Shown: positions 1-14,110, counted from the first letter of the stretch. The stretch: 64,000 bases of DNA from Litomosoides sigmodontis (GCA_963070105.1 OY718804.1:5293317-5357316); one strand, 5' to 3'. Numbers and translations are program-made. Notes: a model not told the origin generated them from the sequence alone.

Positions 1-3000
1 CATTGTTAGCGAACGGTGCACCAATAGCGAAATCTGGAAAAAAGCACGCTAAATATGAGTGATTGGGTGGAAAGAAAAATTACAAATTAACTTTGAAAAA
101 ATTACACAAAAATGAATTTTACATAATTTCGTGTGAGTTAATTAACGATCGATTAATTGTTTTATCTAACAAGATAGAAAACGTAAAAATAGCAGTCGTA
201 AATTAAAAAAAAAAGAATTCATCAATTTAAACATTTCGAACTTCTTAACTTAAAGGTTATTGGATCAGTGAGCAATCTTTTCTCATCGCAATTGCTTCGT
301 AAGTTTTTTTCCACGCAAAAAATGTCGAATAGATATTACCGTTGTAATTGTTATTGTCACCGTCCACATTTCCCAGACGTGTCATTGCCAGGCCGAACTG
401 CGAGTAAATTCCCTTACTGCGAACTTTAATTGGCTTTCGGAAAACAATCTCATTTTCATGACGCTCGCGATGAATTCCGGATGAGTAATATATGTAAACA
501 GCACCGCCAAATGAACCATCCACTGTTTCGGAATATTCAAAAGGTGCTCCAATTAGTAAATCATCAAACCTGAAATTACAAAAGTTTTGCATTATCCACT
601 CACATGTAGAGCAAGTGATACATAAGTGCAGGATATCTTGAGATCAGAAAGAGAAGTACTGACCCATCATTGTTCAGATCGGTTACTTCCATTGCATACC
701 CAAACGCTGAGCCGAGTTGTGAGCCTTGAAGCATATAGCTATCCTCGGTAAGGGTCAGATGATGCGAAGCTTGAGAATTTGGAGACTGACCATTACGAAA
801 TGGTAGAAAAGCTACCGCACCTGTTTGATTGTACCGCGTAGCACCAGCAACAACTGTAGTATTATCTTTATCTTCGAACCTGTAAATAACTTCCTGTGAA
901 CCAGCAGAAAATCCACAACACGTCAATAATTCCAAAATGGTAGAGAAAACGTAACAAAAGACAATCTGTATTTCAGGTACACTTAAGACAAAATGATTGA
1001 TACAACTCAACTTCAAGCATCTTATGATTAAACTACTCCTTTGAAAAACCTTTGTTCCCACGATTAATTATTCATAGATAAAGAATTGCTTATGCAATTT
1101 ATTATTTCAGTCTCAGTTTAAGTTAGTTACACATTTCATACTCAAACATATTTTTATTGCGGGTTGTGACAAGTTTCACGACGAATTATTTGTCCACACA
1201 AACAGATTAATTTAACATTTTCCTGGCGATAGAAAGAGAGACTTAGATATGAAAAGCAACAGTAATTTAAATTTCTGGTCTAAAATTTTAAATTGGTCAA
1301 AAATTTCGCTTACAATTGAAAGTCAACTTTTACTTTCACGAACTAATCGTTGACATTTTAAATTGCAGTATGCTTGCAAAATTTTTGTTAGTAAGGAAGA
1401 ATTTTGAAGTAACATGGATAGTCATTCAAGCACAAGTTATAAAATATTTTGAATTTTGAAAACTTGACCTTTGCTGATAATTTTTCAAATAATATGAGCA
1501 CTGCAAGAATTTTTCTTAATCATTTAACCTCACCCAGTTTTTTGTGTCACTGGTAGCGAGCACTTACTGAAGTGGAAATGATTTTTTAGAATAAAAAAGA
1601 TTTCAGATTTAAATTACCAAAAACCGAAACGTCCATGTCGTACAGAAAATCCAAGATAATCATGCCCTTGGAATTTCGATCGTATGCCATGCAATTTAGG
1701 ATCCACACCCATTGTCCAGCGATCGCGATTCATTGCAAATATATCCTTTGGATAGTATCGGCCAAATACACCACCTGTCCACTTCTTTGCACCTGGCAAA
1801 CCTGCAAGAGCATAGCACTTCAGAACAATGCCCTTCACCGCTTTTTTTCCTCTAAGCATTTTTTATTGAGAAGACAACTTCAACTTCCAAAAATTATAGC
1901 TCAAACATTTTAACACTTTTTTGCACAAGATTAAGTCATTCTCTGACAGATAATTGATTAGTTGGTTTGAAAAAAAGTTTTTGATTCTTTAGTTTTTTCT
2001 AAAAATTTTATTCAACCATGTAATCAATCATTTCCCGTTCCTCAAACAAAATTCATTGCTAAAAGTGTTCAGAGAGAAGTTCTCATTGCTTTCCATTCAA
2101 AACTCAATTTCTCCCATCTACAGAAAGAAATGGCATTAATAGTTATAAGATTTGAGGACGAAGTGCTCTTTCAACACTATTTAATTAAGTTTCAAAAAAC
2201 ATTAAATTGAAATTGGAAACTATGATTTAGGCAAAAATGACAAAATTTAAGAAAAAACCTTTACAACTGGCCTCTAAACTCCAAAAAAGTCCTCGAATAA
2301 ATGATTCTTAGTCTGATTAGTTTTGTATTTGCGATTAAACTATTAGATTTTCTGCTGATAGAATACTCAATGATATAATACGAAGGTTGTTTTAAATTTT
2401 CTGAAATAAATAATTATGAACAAACCAGTGATGACCATCGATTCATCAACATAACCACTAAAACCTTCCATGCAAGAACCAAATTCATTATGTCGGTCGG
2501 TTCGAGGTAAACCTGGCTGTGAGCATGAAACTAGAATTTCCTGAAATACCAAATTCTAAGACTAGCTTTATAAGACTTGAAAAGAGCTTTATAAGACTTG
2601 AGAACTAAGACTAGCTTTATCATCAAAAAATGTGTCGTACTTTTTTAGATTTAAATTACACCAAATTTCCGCATTGCGGTACAGATGTAATCGGATAAAA
2701 AAATGGAACAAATGTTACCATATCCCGATGAGCTAAAATTTCTATGATGAAAACGGAAATCAATAATCGTTTCCCATTTTACAATTGAAATTGAAATTGT
2801 AAATGTAACGTTTAGATTGCATATTACAGAAAAAAAGCCTGAGCATTTTTTATATTTCAACAAAACGCCACTTTGCTGACACTGTGAAATCTAACCAAAC
2901 ATTTATTTGGAAAAGAATTTGACCTTGAAAATAGTTTTATGATTGCTAAAGAAAAACACGAATTTCATTTTCACATTTCTACTAATCTATTCGCTGTTAA

Positions 3001-6000
3001 TTGCTTAGACAATTCAATCTTCTCACGAATTACTCCACCCTTCTTCAATGGCCTCTCTTAATAAATTAACTGCTTAAATTTAGTTTTAGTTATTTATTTT
3101 CTTCACTTATCTTCGTATAAGTGGGTAAATAAGATGAGGAAACCTTCTGAGTGAGGTCACTTTCTAGGACGAAGCAAGTACCATCTGTGTAGGCTGAACT
3201 ATTATGATATCGCACTAGTGGTGCACATGCCTGAAAGTAAACCACAATTACTACTTACTTATTATCAACACAATTAAATTTAATCCAAACATATATATGT
3301 CTGTTCAGCAACGAAAAGCAAAAAGCTCACTGCTACTCGACCATTTCACCAAGCAAACTATTAAACTTTAAAGGTGTCATGCCGAAGAACAGTCAGTTAG
3401 CCACTTCACTGGTCATCGTCCTCCGTGCGTGATGCAATAATTTCTACAAATTACGGAACTTTCTCGTCGTCTATTCTGAAAAAGTTAAGAAAAAAAACAA
3501 CCGTCACGTACCATAGCCATTCCATTTGGTTTTCCAGCACTTGCAACAACTGACCCCAACAACTGCCCATTTTTGCCCTGGAAATGTAGCTGTCGTCCAA
3601 GCACACTGTCCACCGGTCTACGCAACTCATCAACGGTGCTGTATTCAACGTTTTCCTGCTGACACCAACCAAAATTTCCATTATCCTTTGTGCTACCGCT
3701 AAATTGAAAAGATTAACTCCTTCAGCACAAATTAAATTAGTTGAACTGACTGTTTTGAAATGCCACAAACGTTAGGACAACTACTAGAAGAAAATAATTT
3801 CAATTAAATAAATTATGCAATTAAATTGTTGAAAGGATAAATGATTGAAGATAACAATGGAGTCATGAATTATTGTTTTAGCAATTCTTTTTTTTTCACC
3901 TCGAAATGATAAATCATTTGAAATTATTTCATTGTTTTTCTACTTCTCTCTTTCTCTCTCGCTTTTGCAATGAGATGAGAAGAGGAAGTTGAAAGTGTGA
4001 AAAAATAAGTATGTCTTCTTAGCGCCGAATGTTTCCATACCTGTCAAGTTAGTGAAATTGCTGAATTTCATGCTCATTTGCTTCGATGCTTAAAGATGAG
4101 AGATGTAAGAGGCTAATCTGTCAATTAGTTGTTACCTGTGAAATTACTTGTAATGTCCTTGCAAATGTTAGCCAGCACACAATTCTAAGTGGAAGGAAGA
4201 AATGTTGATCAATGCCCCTCTTTTCTTCCCCTTTCACACAACGATAATTTCATCTTTTTTTTCCATTTGAAAATTTCCGTCTTTTACAAGAATTTCAAAG
4301 TGTTCGAGTGACTCATAATTTGAAATATATGAATGAGATGAGATGACATTGATCATTTCTACAGCACTATCATAATGCATACTGTAATGATAAGTTATCA
4401 GTTTCACTTACACTTTCCTCATAAGATTGTTGTCAGAAATTCTTTATTGGCTTTTAAAAAGGTGCAAAAATTGACAGAGCCAACAAAACATTAACTTATT
4501 GCATAATCGAAACCATTACTAGAAGAAGTGATCTTATCAGTGATAAGATCATGGATAACTGGCATTTGCTGGTTTTGCACAGGCAAACGATAGCCATATT
4601 ATTGCTATAAATCACTGCAGAGGGTGAGGAAAAAAATTTTATTAGTGAAATTAATAATGGATTGCACTTGGAGGAAGAGATGAGAGGTTGAACAAGGGGA
4701 ACGAACCTGTTCCTCTCGTGCCATACACTAATTAACGCATCTCATTTGATATCATCTAATTTAGTTATTTCATTTAAGAAACAAAAGTGAATTTTTAAAA
4801 TGCTCAATTAACGTTGATTATCCACTTACCTGTCGATGTAACGTGCTGTAATTGGACACGAATATATAGCTCCTGCGCGTTTCGTGCCCGGCTGTTTCGA
4901 TTCTGCTTTCGGTGCACCGACGAGAATTCTGGAAATGAAGAAATTGAAAATTGGTAACTATATTAATTCATTGAATTAACCAAAAACTTTTCGTTGCTTA
5001 TTTTCAAATTAACAAATTCGTTTTTGTTTGATATCTATCATGTTGAAGTGAAAATGTCGAGTTTTACTTGTGCAACAGCAGATGGATATATTATATTCAT
5101 TTCTGTACGCAGCAGATATTCATTTATCCTTTCAGAATAGTTTCAAATTGATTGCATAAATTAAATCAATCTTTTTTTTTATTCCTAACAATTCTCCTCT
5201 CACTAATAATTTTTATTCCCTTTTTTTTAGCATAACTTCAAATCATTCACTTTATTTACAATATCGCTTTTTGAAGTTAAATTAATTGATCGGTTCGATT
5301 GGAAATTAATAGATGGCATATGATTATTCCCTGAATTGTATAAATTGTAACTGCGTTTGTTAAACTATCACATTTCATTGCATTCCCCGACGGCGAAAAA
5401 AAAGGAGAAAAAAGTGAGAGAGTGCGATCGCCGCCGTTCCTCCGATAGGAGGAGGGAGCGCCGTGGCCGAAAACAGGCCAAATGCTACCATCCCAAGTGA
5501 CGTTGTTTGATTTGCTAAAAAATGAATTATTACAACAACCTTAAGACTATTCTCAGCCAACTTCGTCATCTTTTACCCATTTACTCAACGAGCAAATACC
5601 TTTACGCTTTCGTGTCACGCACGCACCTACGTACTCAAATCGATCTTACAAAGAAGGCGTTGCGCAAGAAATTACAAATGACGTGAGGCTGTCTTTCGAA
5701 ATGGCTTTTGAAAAGTTTGATGACTTCTAGAAGACTCGCCAATAATTCCTTTGTGGAATAAACTTAGCTGAGCTAACAAGCAATTGGTTGTGCGTGCACC
5801 ATTAGTGTGACCTAATCCATAAATAACGGCCCCTTCACAAGACCGCTACGTCACTTCTTCCGGGCAGGATGATCGATGAAGACGCTTGCATTGGCTTCTT
5901 AGCCTTGCATCTAATAACGACCATTCTAGCAATTTAAATAAAATATCCTACTGCCACCACATACATTTAAATTGAAAATTTGAAAAATGCAAAACGAATT

Positions 6001-8092
6001 GTTTCGTGGCATTTCTTCGCTACCACAGTGTTCAACAAATTAATTTCGTCCTGAAATTCCCTCAGTTTTAAAATTTCATAAATTTCTTCAATTCATATAA
6101 AGAAGATTTTGGTGGTAGTTAATATGCACAGTCTCTCTCTCACTCCTCTCATTCATTTTCAAACTCAAATTTTTCTTTCAAATATTTACCGCATAATGGG
6201 AACTGTTAAAGTTAGGCAGTTTTTTTTACAGTGAAATAAAAGTCCGAAAAAGATTTCAGCAACGTTTCCTTTCAGCAAAAGATCATCACCTTCGATGCTC
6301 ACGACTTCCTGACTGAGAAGAAATCGTGATTCCTTGCACAAATGTGAAGGGAATATCGAAATTTCATACATTTCGAAATTAGCAATTTTTCTTTTGTCCA
6401 TCAAAACGTACGTTATGGTAGAATGGATGCCCAGAACAATCAATAAAACTTAATTGAAATGCTAATTTCGACCTCTCACATTTTACAGTTTACATTACTT
6501 TCATTCCAACAAAAATGTAAGACGGAAAATTTTCCAACTCTGTTAATTTACGGCTTAGTGGAACAGATTGCTATCGTAAAATACGATCGCATTAGCTTTA
6601 TCGGAAGTGACCAAGCGTAAAGTGGACAGCGGTCAAATCCTACTGAGACATTGCTGACTCATTTGTTAAGGCTTTCATGTGACAAACTAATGAATAGGGT
6701 TGCTAGTGGTATTCACATATGGTTGATTTTTCTAACAGAGAGAAAGAGAGAGAGAGAGACAGAGAGAGAGAGAAAGGAATCAAGGTGAAAATTTCATTCA
6801 ACAACACTTCAAGTATTGTTAATAGAGCAATATTAACATTCGAAGATCCAACTTATACTTAGTCTAAAGTACTCCTTTTAAGCACCTGATTTTAGCTTAT
6901 AAAACAGGTTGACATTTTTCTCTTCTTTTCCCATGAAAGTGAAGTGAATGTGTGACTAATACACCGCAGTTAGTTCTAAGACTAATTTAAACTGAAATTT
7001 TAAAATTGAAGTGCTTAGATTGCACAATAAATGCGTGGCATTCTTAGCGGCATGAAAAGTTAGAGAAGAGCGATTCAAGGACCTTCTTGCCAATTAATCA
7101 AAATAGTTATCGGAATGAGTTAAAATTACGGGACAGCCGGACAGGTAGCGGTAGTGGCGCTTGTTGGCGACAAAACGATGTGCGATTAAGAGAATTATCA
7201 AATAAAGAAATTTCATTGCATTTTTCGCTGCACTTCTCTCTCTCTCTCTCTCTCTCTAGATGGAAAATTCAATAAAGTTTCCAAATTTAAGATATTTTAA
7301 ATTGATTGTCAAAGTGACCGTTTTTTTTTGCGTAAAATGGCAAGAATCCTTTCTTACGGAATATCATTCATCCTAATTCCTTCATCGTTTAATGGTTGTT
7401 GAATAGGAGTGATGAAGCGATTTAGCAGTTAATTTCAACTCATACAACGAACGGACTCTTCACTTTTCACTTATTAAAATCAAAATTTGCAGTCAACGAA
7501 ATAAGAAACTAAACGACGAAGGAATGGAAATTGAAATCTTTGTTATTTCACGCAATATGACGTGTGTTGGAATTGGAGGTTGAGATCGAAGTAACTTTTA
7601 TTCGGACATCACCAATTTTAAAAATTCATTTTTAAATTTCTTGTGATTTCACTTCATTTCTTTAATTATAACTTTTTAACTATTTCACTTTATTATTTCA
7701 AAATGTTTAAAGAGTTTAATTAAAGTCAGTCAAATTAAGCTGCTTGACTTCTCTTCCAACAAATGTGTGTCACATTTCTTCTCTTAACATTTTTTTTCTC
7801 TCTTCTTTTTTTTTCGGGCACTTCTCCATCCTCGTTTTTTTCAGAATAAACAACGATAAGTTGGAAAGTAAGAGAGAGAGAAAGAGGGAGGGAGGGAGAG
7901 AAAGAAAAGGAGAGAGAGAACTTACACTGGAAGATTCTCTTTGAAATGTTCCGCAACAGAAAAACCAAAATATGAATCATTTGGACCAATTTTATAGATT
8001 GGTGCATGAATATCTAAATTAAATCCTAAAACCGTCACTACCAGCGAGCAGTAGTAATAGCCAGTGAGGTAATAAACGATCGTGAAGCTCAT
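1..8092 (-). CDS. ina-1: Integrin alpha subunit, laminin-receptor type (INA-1-like), 5' part only
   Basis: Cell-surface matrix receptor subunit that pairs with integrin beta. Eight exons on the minus strand, all in matching phase: 7926-8092, 4830-4928, 3512-3698, 2426-2540, 1618-1801, 664-879, 340-569 and 1-33 (cut by the window edge). About 410 residues are visible. A hydrophobic signal peptide (about 1-23) is followed by FNLD and by beta-propeller repeats: [67 protein letters not shown], then calcium-binding FG-GAP loops DLNNDGFDD and [11 protein letters not shown]. The pattern FGSC / GLPGxxxWxG / YLGFSV fits vertebrate alpha-3/6/7 and nematode INA-1 better than RGD-type alpha subunits (inference). 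The start was set at 8092, in front of the signal peptide. An in-frame ATG at 8131 would add 13 residues. Calf domains, transmembrane segment and tail lie outside the window. The propeller is intact as far as seen. Confidence 0.93.
4529..4551. promoter_or_regulatory. Palindromic double GATA site in integrin intron 2
   Basis: A perfect inverted repeat with 10-base arms (TGATCTTATC and GATAAGATCA) around a 3-base centre. Each arm contains a WGATAR-type GATA-factor core, in opposite orientations. It lies in the intron between the exons at 4830-4928 and 3512-3698. Binding is inferred from the motif only. Confidence 0.4.
4929..7925 (-). other. Large first intron of the integrin alpha gene
   Basis: Three kilobases separate the signal-peptide exon from the first propeller exon. 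Donor is GTAAGT at 7925-7920 and acceptor TTTCCAG before 4928. The intron holds short GA/CT tracts (about 6738-6774 and 7237-7258) and a GC-richer patch near 5385-5475. I see no credible coding exon in it. Such a first intron could carry tissue enhancers, but nothing in the sequence proves this. Confidence 0.75.
7862..7919. repeat. GA-rich simple repeat
   Basis: Imperfect GAGA/GGGA tract just downstream of the first integrin exon donor. It reads as a CT tract in the transcript sense. Confidence 0.8.
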
Positions 8093-9000
8093 CTGCCAGT
8101 TTCTGAGCAAGTTAAGTATGATTTGAAACATTTCCGTAACAGTATTTAGGATTGAAAATTTCAGAAAAATTCCGAGCAGTTTGCTGACGAGTAAAATCCG
8201 CTTCGAGGTCGCATAAAGTACAACGGTTGCAGAGCTGGATGAACTGCTACTGTGAGCTGGTTGACACGGAACTTAAAAGGGGGAAAAACGTTAAAGTATG
8301 ACTAATTGAAGTTCAAATGTTTGCACCTGTAAGGTAAACAAGACGTTGCAATAATTTGAATAATTCAAATTACAAGAAATAACCAAAACGATCACCTTAT
8401 TTCGCATATATTAGATTAGAAGGAATTGCATGTTCGAAAAATTCAAAGAAAAATTAAAATTGTAATTAAAATAGCAGCACTTGAATACAATCACTGGAGT
8501 TAGAGGATTCTAATGTAAAAAAAATTTATTGAAATTTTTAATTTATAACCACAAATTTTTATTTTCATGAAAAAATAATGATTCGTAACAGAGAAATTGG
8601 TAGTAGCGCTTATTACCGATGAAAACAATTTTTCAGTTCTTTAACAAAACTTTATTCAAATCTTTAACTTTCAATAAACCGTCACAGAGAGAGGGGAGGA
8701 AAAGAGAAAGAGGGAGAGAGGGAAGAAGTGGATAACTTAAAGTAAATGCACTCTTTCGACAACATGCAAACAGTTGGATAAAGTTTTGTGATAAATTATC
8801 ATCTGTAGTGGTCAGTTGATGGGCCGGTCACTTAAACTGAACCGTCAAGCGAAGCCAACATTCATAAGCAAGTGGCGCTAGATATGATACATATATATAG
8901 ACACACACACGCGCACGCCCTATGCACACACACGGAGGTACAGTTTGGGAGGAAAGGAATGCGTTTTAAAGTGAAGCCTGCTGCTTTATTTGTTTAATCA
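8093..9000. other. Upstream region of the integrin gene, no gene seen
   Basis: AT-rich sequence 5' of the integrin start, with a purine tract near 8685-8720 and a CA-rich stretch near 8898-8935. It probably contains the integrin promoter, but I cannot point to a specific element. Confidence 0.5.
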
Positions 9001-9860
9001 TTTGCAAACAAAAAAAGTAAAGATGAAAAAAGGGATGGGTTGTGCGTGGGTGGATGGATGGATGAGTGGGTGGACGGATGGATGGAGCACACTATGCAAA
9101 CATATATCATTAGCGTGTGTGGCCATCCATCCGCACAGACAGTTTTCATTTTGTGGTTTGCAAAACGTTGCGTGAAAAGGGCCGACGAGAGGGGAAAGGA
9201 GGAGGAGTTGGAGTTGACGCAGAAGGACTGCGACACTACGGATGGACGATTATTGCGTAGTAAATGGTAGTGACGAGGGGTCATTCATCTGGCACAGAGA
9301 GAGCGAAGGAGGGAGAGGCAACGGGTAATTATTGCGGTTCTAAGGGTTCACTAAAAGGTAGCCCAAATGCGATGCATGACATCGATGAGAGGCCCGGAAG
9401 AGTGAAAGGAAAGGAATGCACCAAATGCACTTCTCCCTTTCCCTGCCTCCCGCCGCCCAAGACGTTTTACGATTTTCACATTTCCGTCTAACGGAAAGAC
9501 GGCAATCACTTATCACTGTTGCGAGAGGAGCAGAAGCACCGATGACGATGACTGTAACGAAAAACGCCCTCACTCCTCCATCACCGATTATTTCCTTCCA
9601 ACCCTTTCTTGAGAAGTCGCCGTCCGTATGATCGACCACTGGTCAGCGCTGCTACTACTATCATTGGGTCGGCTCAACTTCATCAGTCTCGAATTCAACA
9701 TCCGGTCGAGTGGACGGGCAGACATATTGGACGAGCAACGCACCATGCACAGACAGATCTAGCGAACAGCGCGACGCAGCGCTGCTGCTCCTAATAAAGA
9801 AAAAAAGTAGCAGCGGCGATCCCTGCCCTACGAACACACACACACACACAGGCCATGACG
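9001..9860. other. GC-richer island with shadow reading frames, function unknown
   Basis: This stretch is visibly richer in G and C than its surroundings and is open in several overlapping frames on both strands. None of the translations resembles a known family and no frame is consistently favoured. It contains a GGAT-type tetranucleotide array (about 9047-9087) and a CA dinucleotide run (about 9836-9851). It may be an upstream regulatory island or a non-coding exon. Confidence 0.4.
9047..9087. repeat. Imperfect GGAT/GGGT tetranucleotide array
   Basis: Runs of GGAT, GGGT and GGAC units in tandem. It accounts for the overlapping short open frames around it. Confidence 0.8.
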
Positions 9861-12045
9861 GCCTTCAGGGGCCATCTGAAGTATTGGATGGAATGGAGAC
9901 ATTCCTCGACGTGGTTATCAACAGTGCAATTATGTATTTTAGAAGCGTGAATGATGACGTACGTGGTAGGGAGGACGTAAGTGAAGTGAACTAGCTAGTA
10001 ACATTAGATGGGATGCACTGGCTTTTGGAATACGTTTTTATTCAAAGAAAATTTTAGTAATTCAATGAGATATAGCTGATACTCGAAAAATTTGTGAAGT
10101 AGCGTGAAAAACATTAACAGCGCCGTGTAGGCCAAGTGAACTTTGAGTAAAACTTTTGAATTTTGCAAATAATGAAAGAAGAAACTGAAAGATACGCTCA
10201 TCTTATGACACATTTTTTTTAATTTAAAATTGAATTGTCAGATATTAACAGATAAGTCTTCTTAAGAGCTGATGAATGTTAGGTTGTCTTTTTCAGCACT
10301 TGTCCACGATGATGTATGAATGTTTGACGTTCGCTGTGCAACTGAATTATAAGTAGTAGCCAGATTGGGCCAATGCCCCTAAGATAAGGCCTATCTGTTA
10401 AGCTAAGAGGAATGAGTCATATGGTGTAATGTATCCCACTGGACATCTGAGATAATTAATGAACTCATTTGTGATTGGTCTCTTGCTGTGCATCCATGAC
10501 TTCCTTCTCTTTCTCTCTCTCTCTCTCTCTCAAGTTCACTGCTGTGATGGCAGAACAAAATAAGAAAAGTGGTGGAAGAGAGAGAGGGAGGGAAAGGCAA
10601 AAAATTTAGGCTAGACGGAGTGAAACAAAAATCTTACAATAATTGATGATGTCCGCTTCCTTCTCACTTCAATGTGCAAGTGCAAGTGCAAGTGCACGCT
10701 TATCGAAGTGCAGCGTACACGCTAACATGACGTTTAATTTAACGGTCAAATTATACAACCTCTTCAATTATCGATTTTCATGCGATCTGATAGATAAGGA
10801 AGGCACTGTGCTCAATTAAAATTAACCATCAGTGGCGTAAGTTGATAGAGTTGTATTCAGCTCTTATCAGACAAGGTCAATGACGACTGTAGGAAAGGAA
10901 GATCCGGAAAAGCGATAAACAAAGTTGCTACTGCACGTGTGTGTGTGTGTGTGCGTAAATTTGAAAGGAAACGATTAATAATATCGGTCAACTGGTCAAT
11001 TTGCCTTCATGTGCTTCATCGATCACTCCTGCTATTTGTCATTCATCTGCTTCTTCTGCAACACAATACACCACTGATTACATTCCACTGTTTCAAATTA
11101 AATTGTCAGACGTGGAACTTCGACCTCAACCAAAATGATACATTGCTTCAACACCAGCCCTTTCATCTCATCTGTGCCTCCAGCTAAGGCCATTAGTTTG
11201 AAATGAAATTAAGCGAAACCTCATGAAATATGCCGAAGCATAAAGCATAAGAACAGCAAATCTATCAAATCGGACATGGAATAGAGAATAGATAGACTAA
11301 AATAGAAGAGGACAGAATAGAATAGAATAGACAAAATGGTGTGAAAGCATTTGTGCCCGCTAGAATTAAATGCATACCAAAACGATTAATGTTGTCTGTT
11401 ATGGACGTTGAATATTCACAGTTAAATTTGCATATTGGAAATGCTACGAGAAAGAATGGGGGTGGAGGGACAGGGAGAGGGAGAAAGTGTAAATTAGATA
11501 GATTGATAGACGGGCTTGTGGTTGGTTAGGGGGCATGAGGGATCAGCAAGCGAATGGAATGATTCTTTTGAATTTCGATGATCGGTTCTTTGCGAGAAGT
11601 AAATGAAGGATGACAGTTGACAATGTAACACTTTCCTCTCTCACTTCTGCCTAGTCAGAAGAGTAAATAGTGGAGGGAAGGAATTGCATTAGAAGATTTT
11701 TCAAATTGAATTTTCAATAATTCTTTTCTGTCGAGCTGTACACTTTTTCAAAGCTTGCAAGATTGACTGGAATTGAAATAGTTTGCAATTTCTCTAATCA
11801 TTCCAGCAATGACCAAAGGGGTTTGAAAAGAGAGAAAAAAGGGGTGAGAGATTTAAAGCGTCCAATTTTTCACTTTTTACTTTGGTTGAAATTTTGAGAT
11901 TTTATCAGAGTGGTCAGATATGCAACTAACTGCTCTCTGATTACTGGTTTTTCATGCTGTCTGCCTCGGATAATTTGCGCGGAATTTTTAATCAAAGAAA
12001 TTTTTGTTGATGTAAACAGTTCGAATAGAAATTACTAGTGCCAAA
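9861..12045. other. Gene-free stretch with short repeats
   Basis: No supportable gene. It contains a CT run (about 10507-10531), a CAAGTG hexamer repeated four times (about 10677-10698), a GT run (about 10937-10953) and AGAAT-type pentamers (about 11309-11335). Confidence 0.6.
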
Positions 12046-12132
12046 ATGAGGCCTTCACTGCTCTTCCAATTGAATTGCAATTTTTTCTTTTGTTTGCTAT
12101 GCCTGCTTTCCTCCCTCTCTCAAAGTCAAAGT
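12046..12132 (+). other. Possible signal-peptide exon, unassigned
   Basis: An ATG opens a frame of 29 codons whose first 28 residues look like a secretion signal: an N-terminal arginine, then a long run of L, F and C residues. It is followed by a strong GTGAGT donor starting at 12133. I found no downstream exon to join to it in the next 10 kb, so this may be chance. It is not assigned to any family. Confidence 0.2.
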
Positions 12133-14023
12133 GAGTTTAGTTTTACAAAGCTCAAATTACCGCACGCACTGCTCTTCGCCTATGAAGTGAATCTTTCAGG
12201 AATCTCACGGGAGGGAGCACTCGGCGAATTTCCCACTCCACGAATAATTTCCCCAATTGCAGCAGCTCCTTCTGTGTTTAGCTTCTGTTTACCGTTACCT
12301 GGAAGAAGTGTGCTCCGTTCAAATGTAATGCTCGAAGTGGATGGATGGTCGCATTGAAAATTCTCAGCTCCATCTTTTCTCCCAACTTCACCAACCGCAA
12401 CTGAGCGAGCGGTACGATTATTGTGAGACGTTTGAAGCAATGGTAGCAGCAACACATATGGACGATGCCTGCTGCTGTTAACAGACCTGAAATTAAAACC
12501 GGAATTATCGGTGTTGCGGTTCCTCCTATCACTGAACAGTTTTGCAGCGAAAGTTGAATTTTCGACGGAAAATTGTTCTTCTTTTCTCTCTCTCTCTCAG
12601 TGAATTCCAACAACCGATTGAAATCCCTGATGGCTTTTTAAAAATTTGCTTCTATGACATTTGTCGAAAGGCTTTTCTCTAGCACCAGTGATTTCATTCG
12701 TTAGAACTCACCAGGATCGTAACCGATTCTTTCCTAATCTTTGCTGCATCCGGAAATTTAAAACAATCAGTTGGTTCACCTCATTTGCAGGGCTATAAAG
12801 TCCATTAATTAATCCATTACTGCCATTTCATCATAGGTCACATAATCAATTCCCATTGTGAATTTTGAGAAGTTTCTGGATCATCCGAGTAGTTTGTGTC
12901 ATCGAAGACTCATTTTATTAAAAAAGCGTTACTGTTAATACACTTCGTGGATAATATCCAAATTAGTTTAGAATGTAAGCAGTATTAGCTTGTAGTACAG
13001 TAATGTACGGAGTAGCGAAGAGAGAGTTACGAAGCAAGCGTGAGATGCACGGGAAGGCAGGTGGCAGCTGACTACCGATCTGCTTGATTCTTACTAAGTA
13101 AATCTACGTATGCGTGTGTGCGCGTAGGATTAGTTTACTTAATGGCACACGCTATCTTACAGTTGGATTGTAAGCAAATGAAACAATCAGTGAGGCGGCA
13201 ATTGAGGTGACGTCTTGAAGCAACGGATGCGTACAGCAAAGGTGCACATGCTAAGGGTACTACGCTTATGCTAGCGTAAATGAAGCTTACAGAAGGATTA
13301 ATTGCCTTTGTGTGGTACTGAAATCGATTACCGTAAAAGGCTACGTAGTTGTAAAACTGCCAATCCCTTTCAGCTATCACATGCATTACTAGGAGTAATC
13401 GGGTAGGCTAGGCTTTCGACTAACTTCACAATGTCACCGTCAAACTTCATCAGATCTTTTTTGTTGGAAATTCCAATAATCAGTGCTGACACTTTCATCT
13501 TTTTAAACGTTTGTATGAAGATACGATCATTCGTTACAGGTCAATTCAATTTCATTTGAATTTGGCAATTCGAAATCGATTTTTGCTTACTTTTAATTGC
13601 GTGATGTGGTAGGAAACGTTTGCACAACAAACGCAACTAACTGCCTTTCAACGGTCCTCTCTCCTAATGACGAAATCGAATTTTAGCTTTTGCACTCTTT
13701 CCTTTCTTCCCACTCATTTCCTTCATTTCAAACTCTTCCCCCCTCCCCAGCAGCATATTTCACTGGACGATGAAATTCTTTATGATCGAGCACATTATGT
13801 TAATTAATTTATTTCCAACCACAACAGCAAAGACACATTAAGGAAGCAAATGACAGCATCTCGTCAAATTTCTTCCTTCGTCTAATTAAATTAATTAATT
13901 TCAAACGCTCCTTTAATCCTATCACTGCTATCATACAACTTTCTGTCCAAATTTCATCGTCACCACGGTTTTCAAGGTTATTTCACCATTTATTGAAATT
14001 CATGTGTTCATATGCATCGGTTT

Positions 14024-14046
14024 CTCTCTGTCTCTCTCTCTCTCTC

Positions 14047-14108
<62 letters not shown>
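14024..14108. repeat. CT tract followed by (TG)30 microsatellite
   Basis: A CT/TCTG stretch leads directly into about 30 uninterrupted TG units (14049-14108). Confidence 0.95.

Positions 14109-14110
<2 letters not shown>

Noticed and set aside
5375..5569. 64-codon frame in integrin intron 1 with a hydrophobic stretch
   Set aside because: No donor or acceptor fits the integrin phases, and no similarity. Treated as intronic.
9001..9994. Several overlapping short frames on both strands, possible hidden gene
   Set aside because: GC-richer sequence and tetranucleotide repeats lower stop frequency. No family similarity, no consistent splice path.
12180..12613. Minus-strand frames of 91 and 111 codons with a hydrophobic segment
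   Set aside because: Overlap each other in different frames. No recognisable domain and no splice partners were seen.
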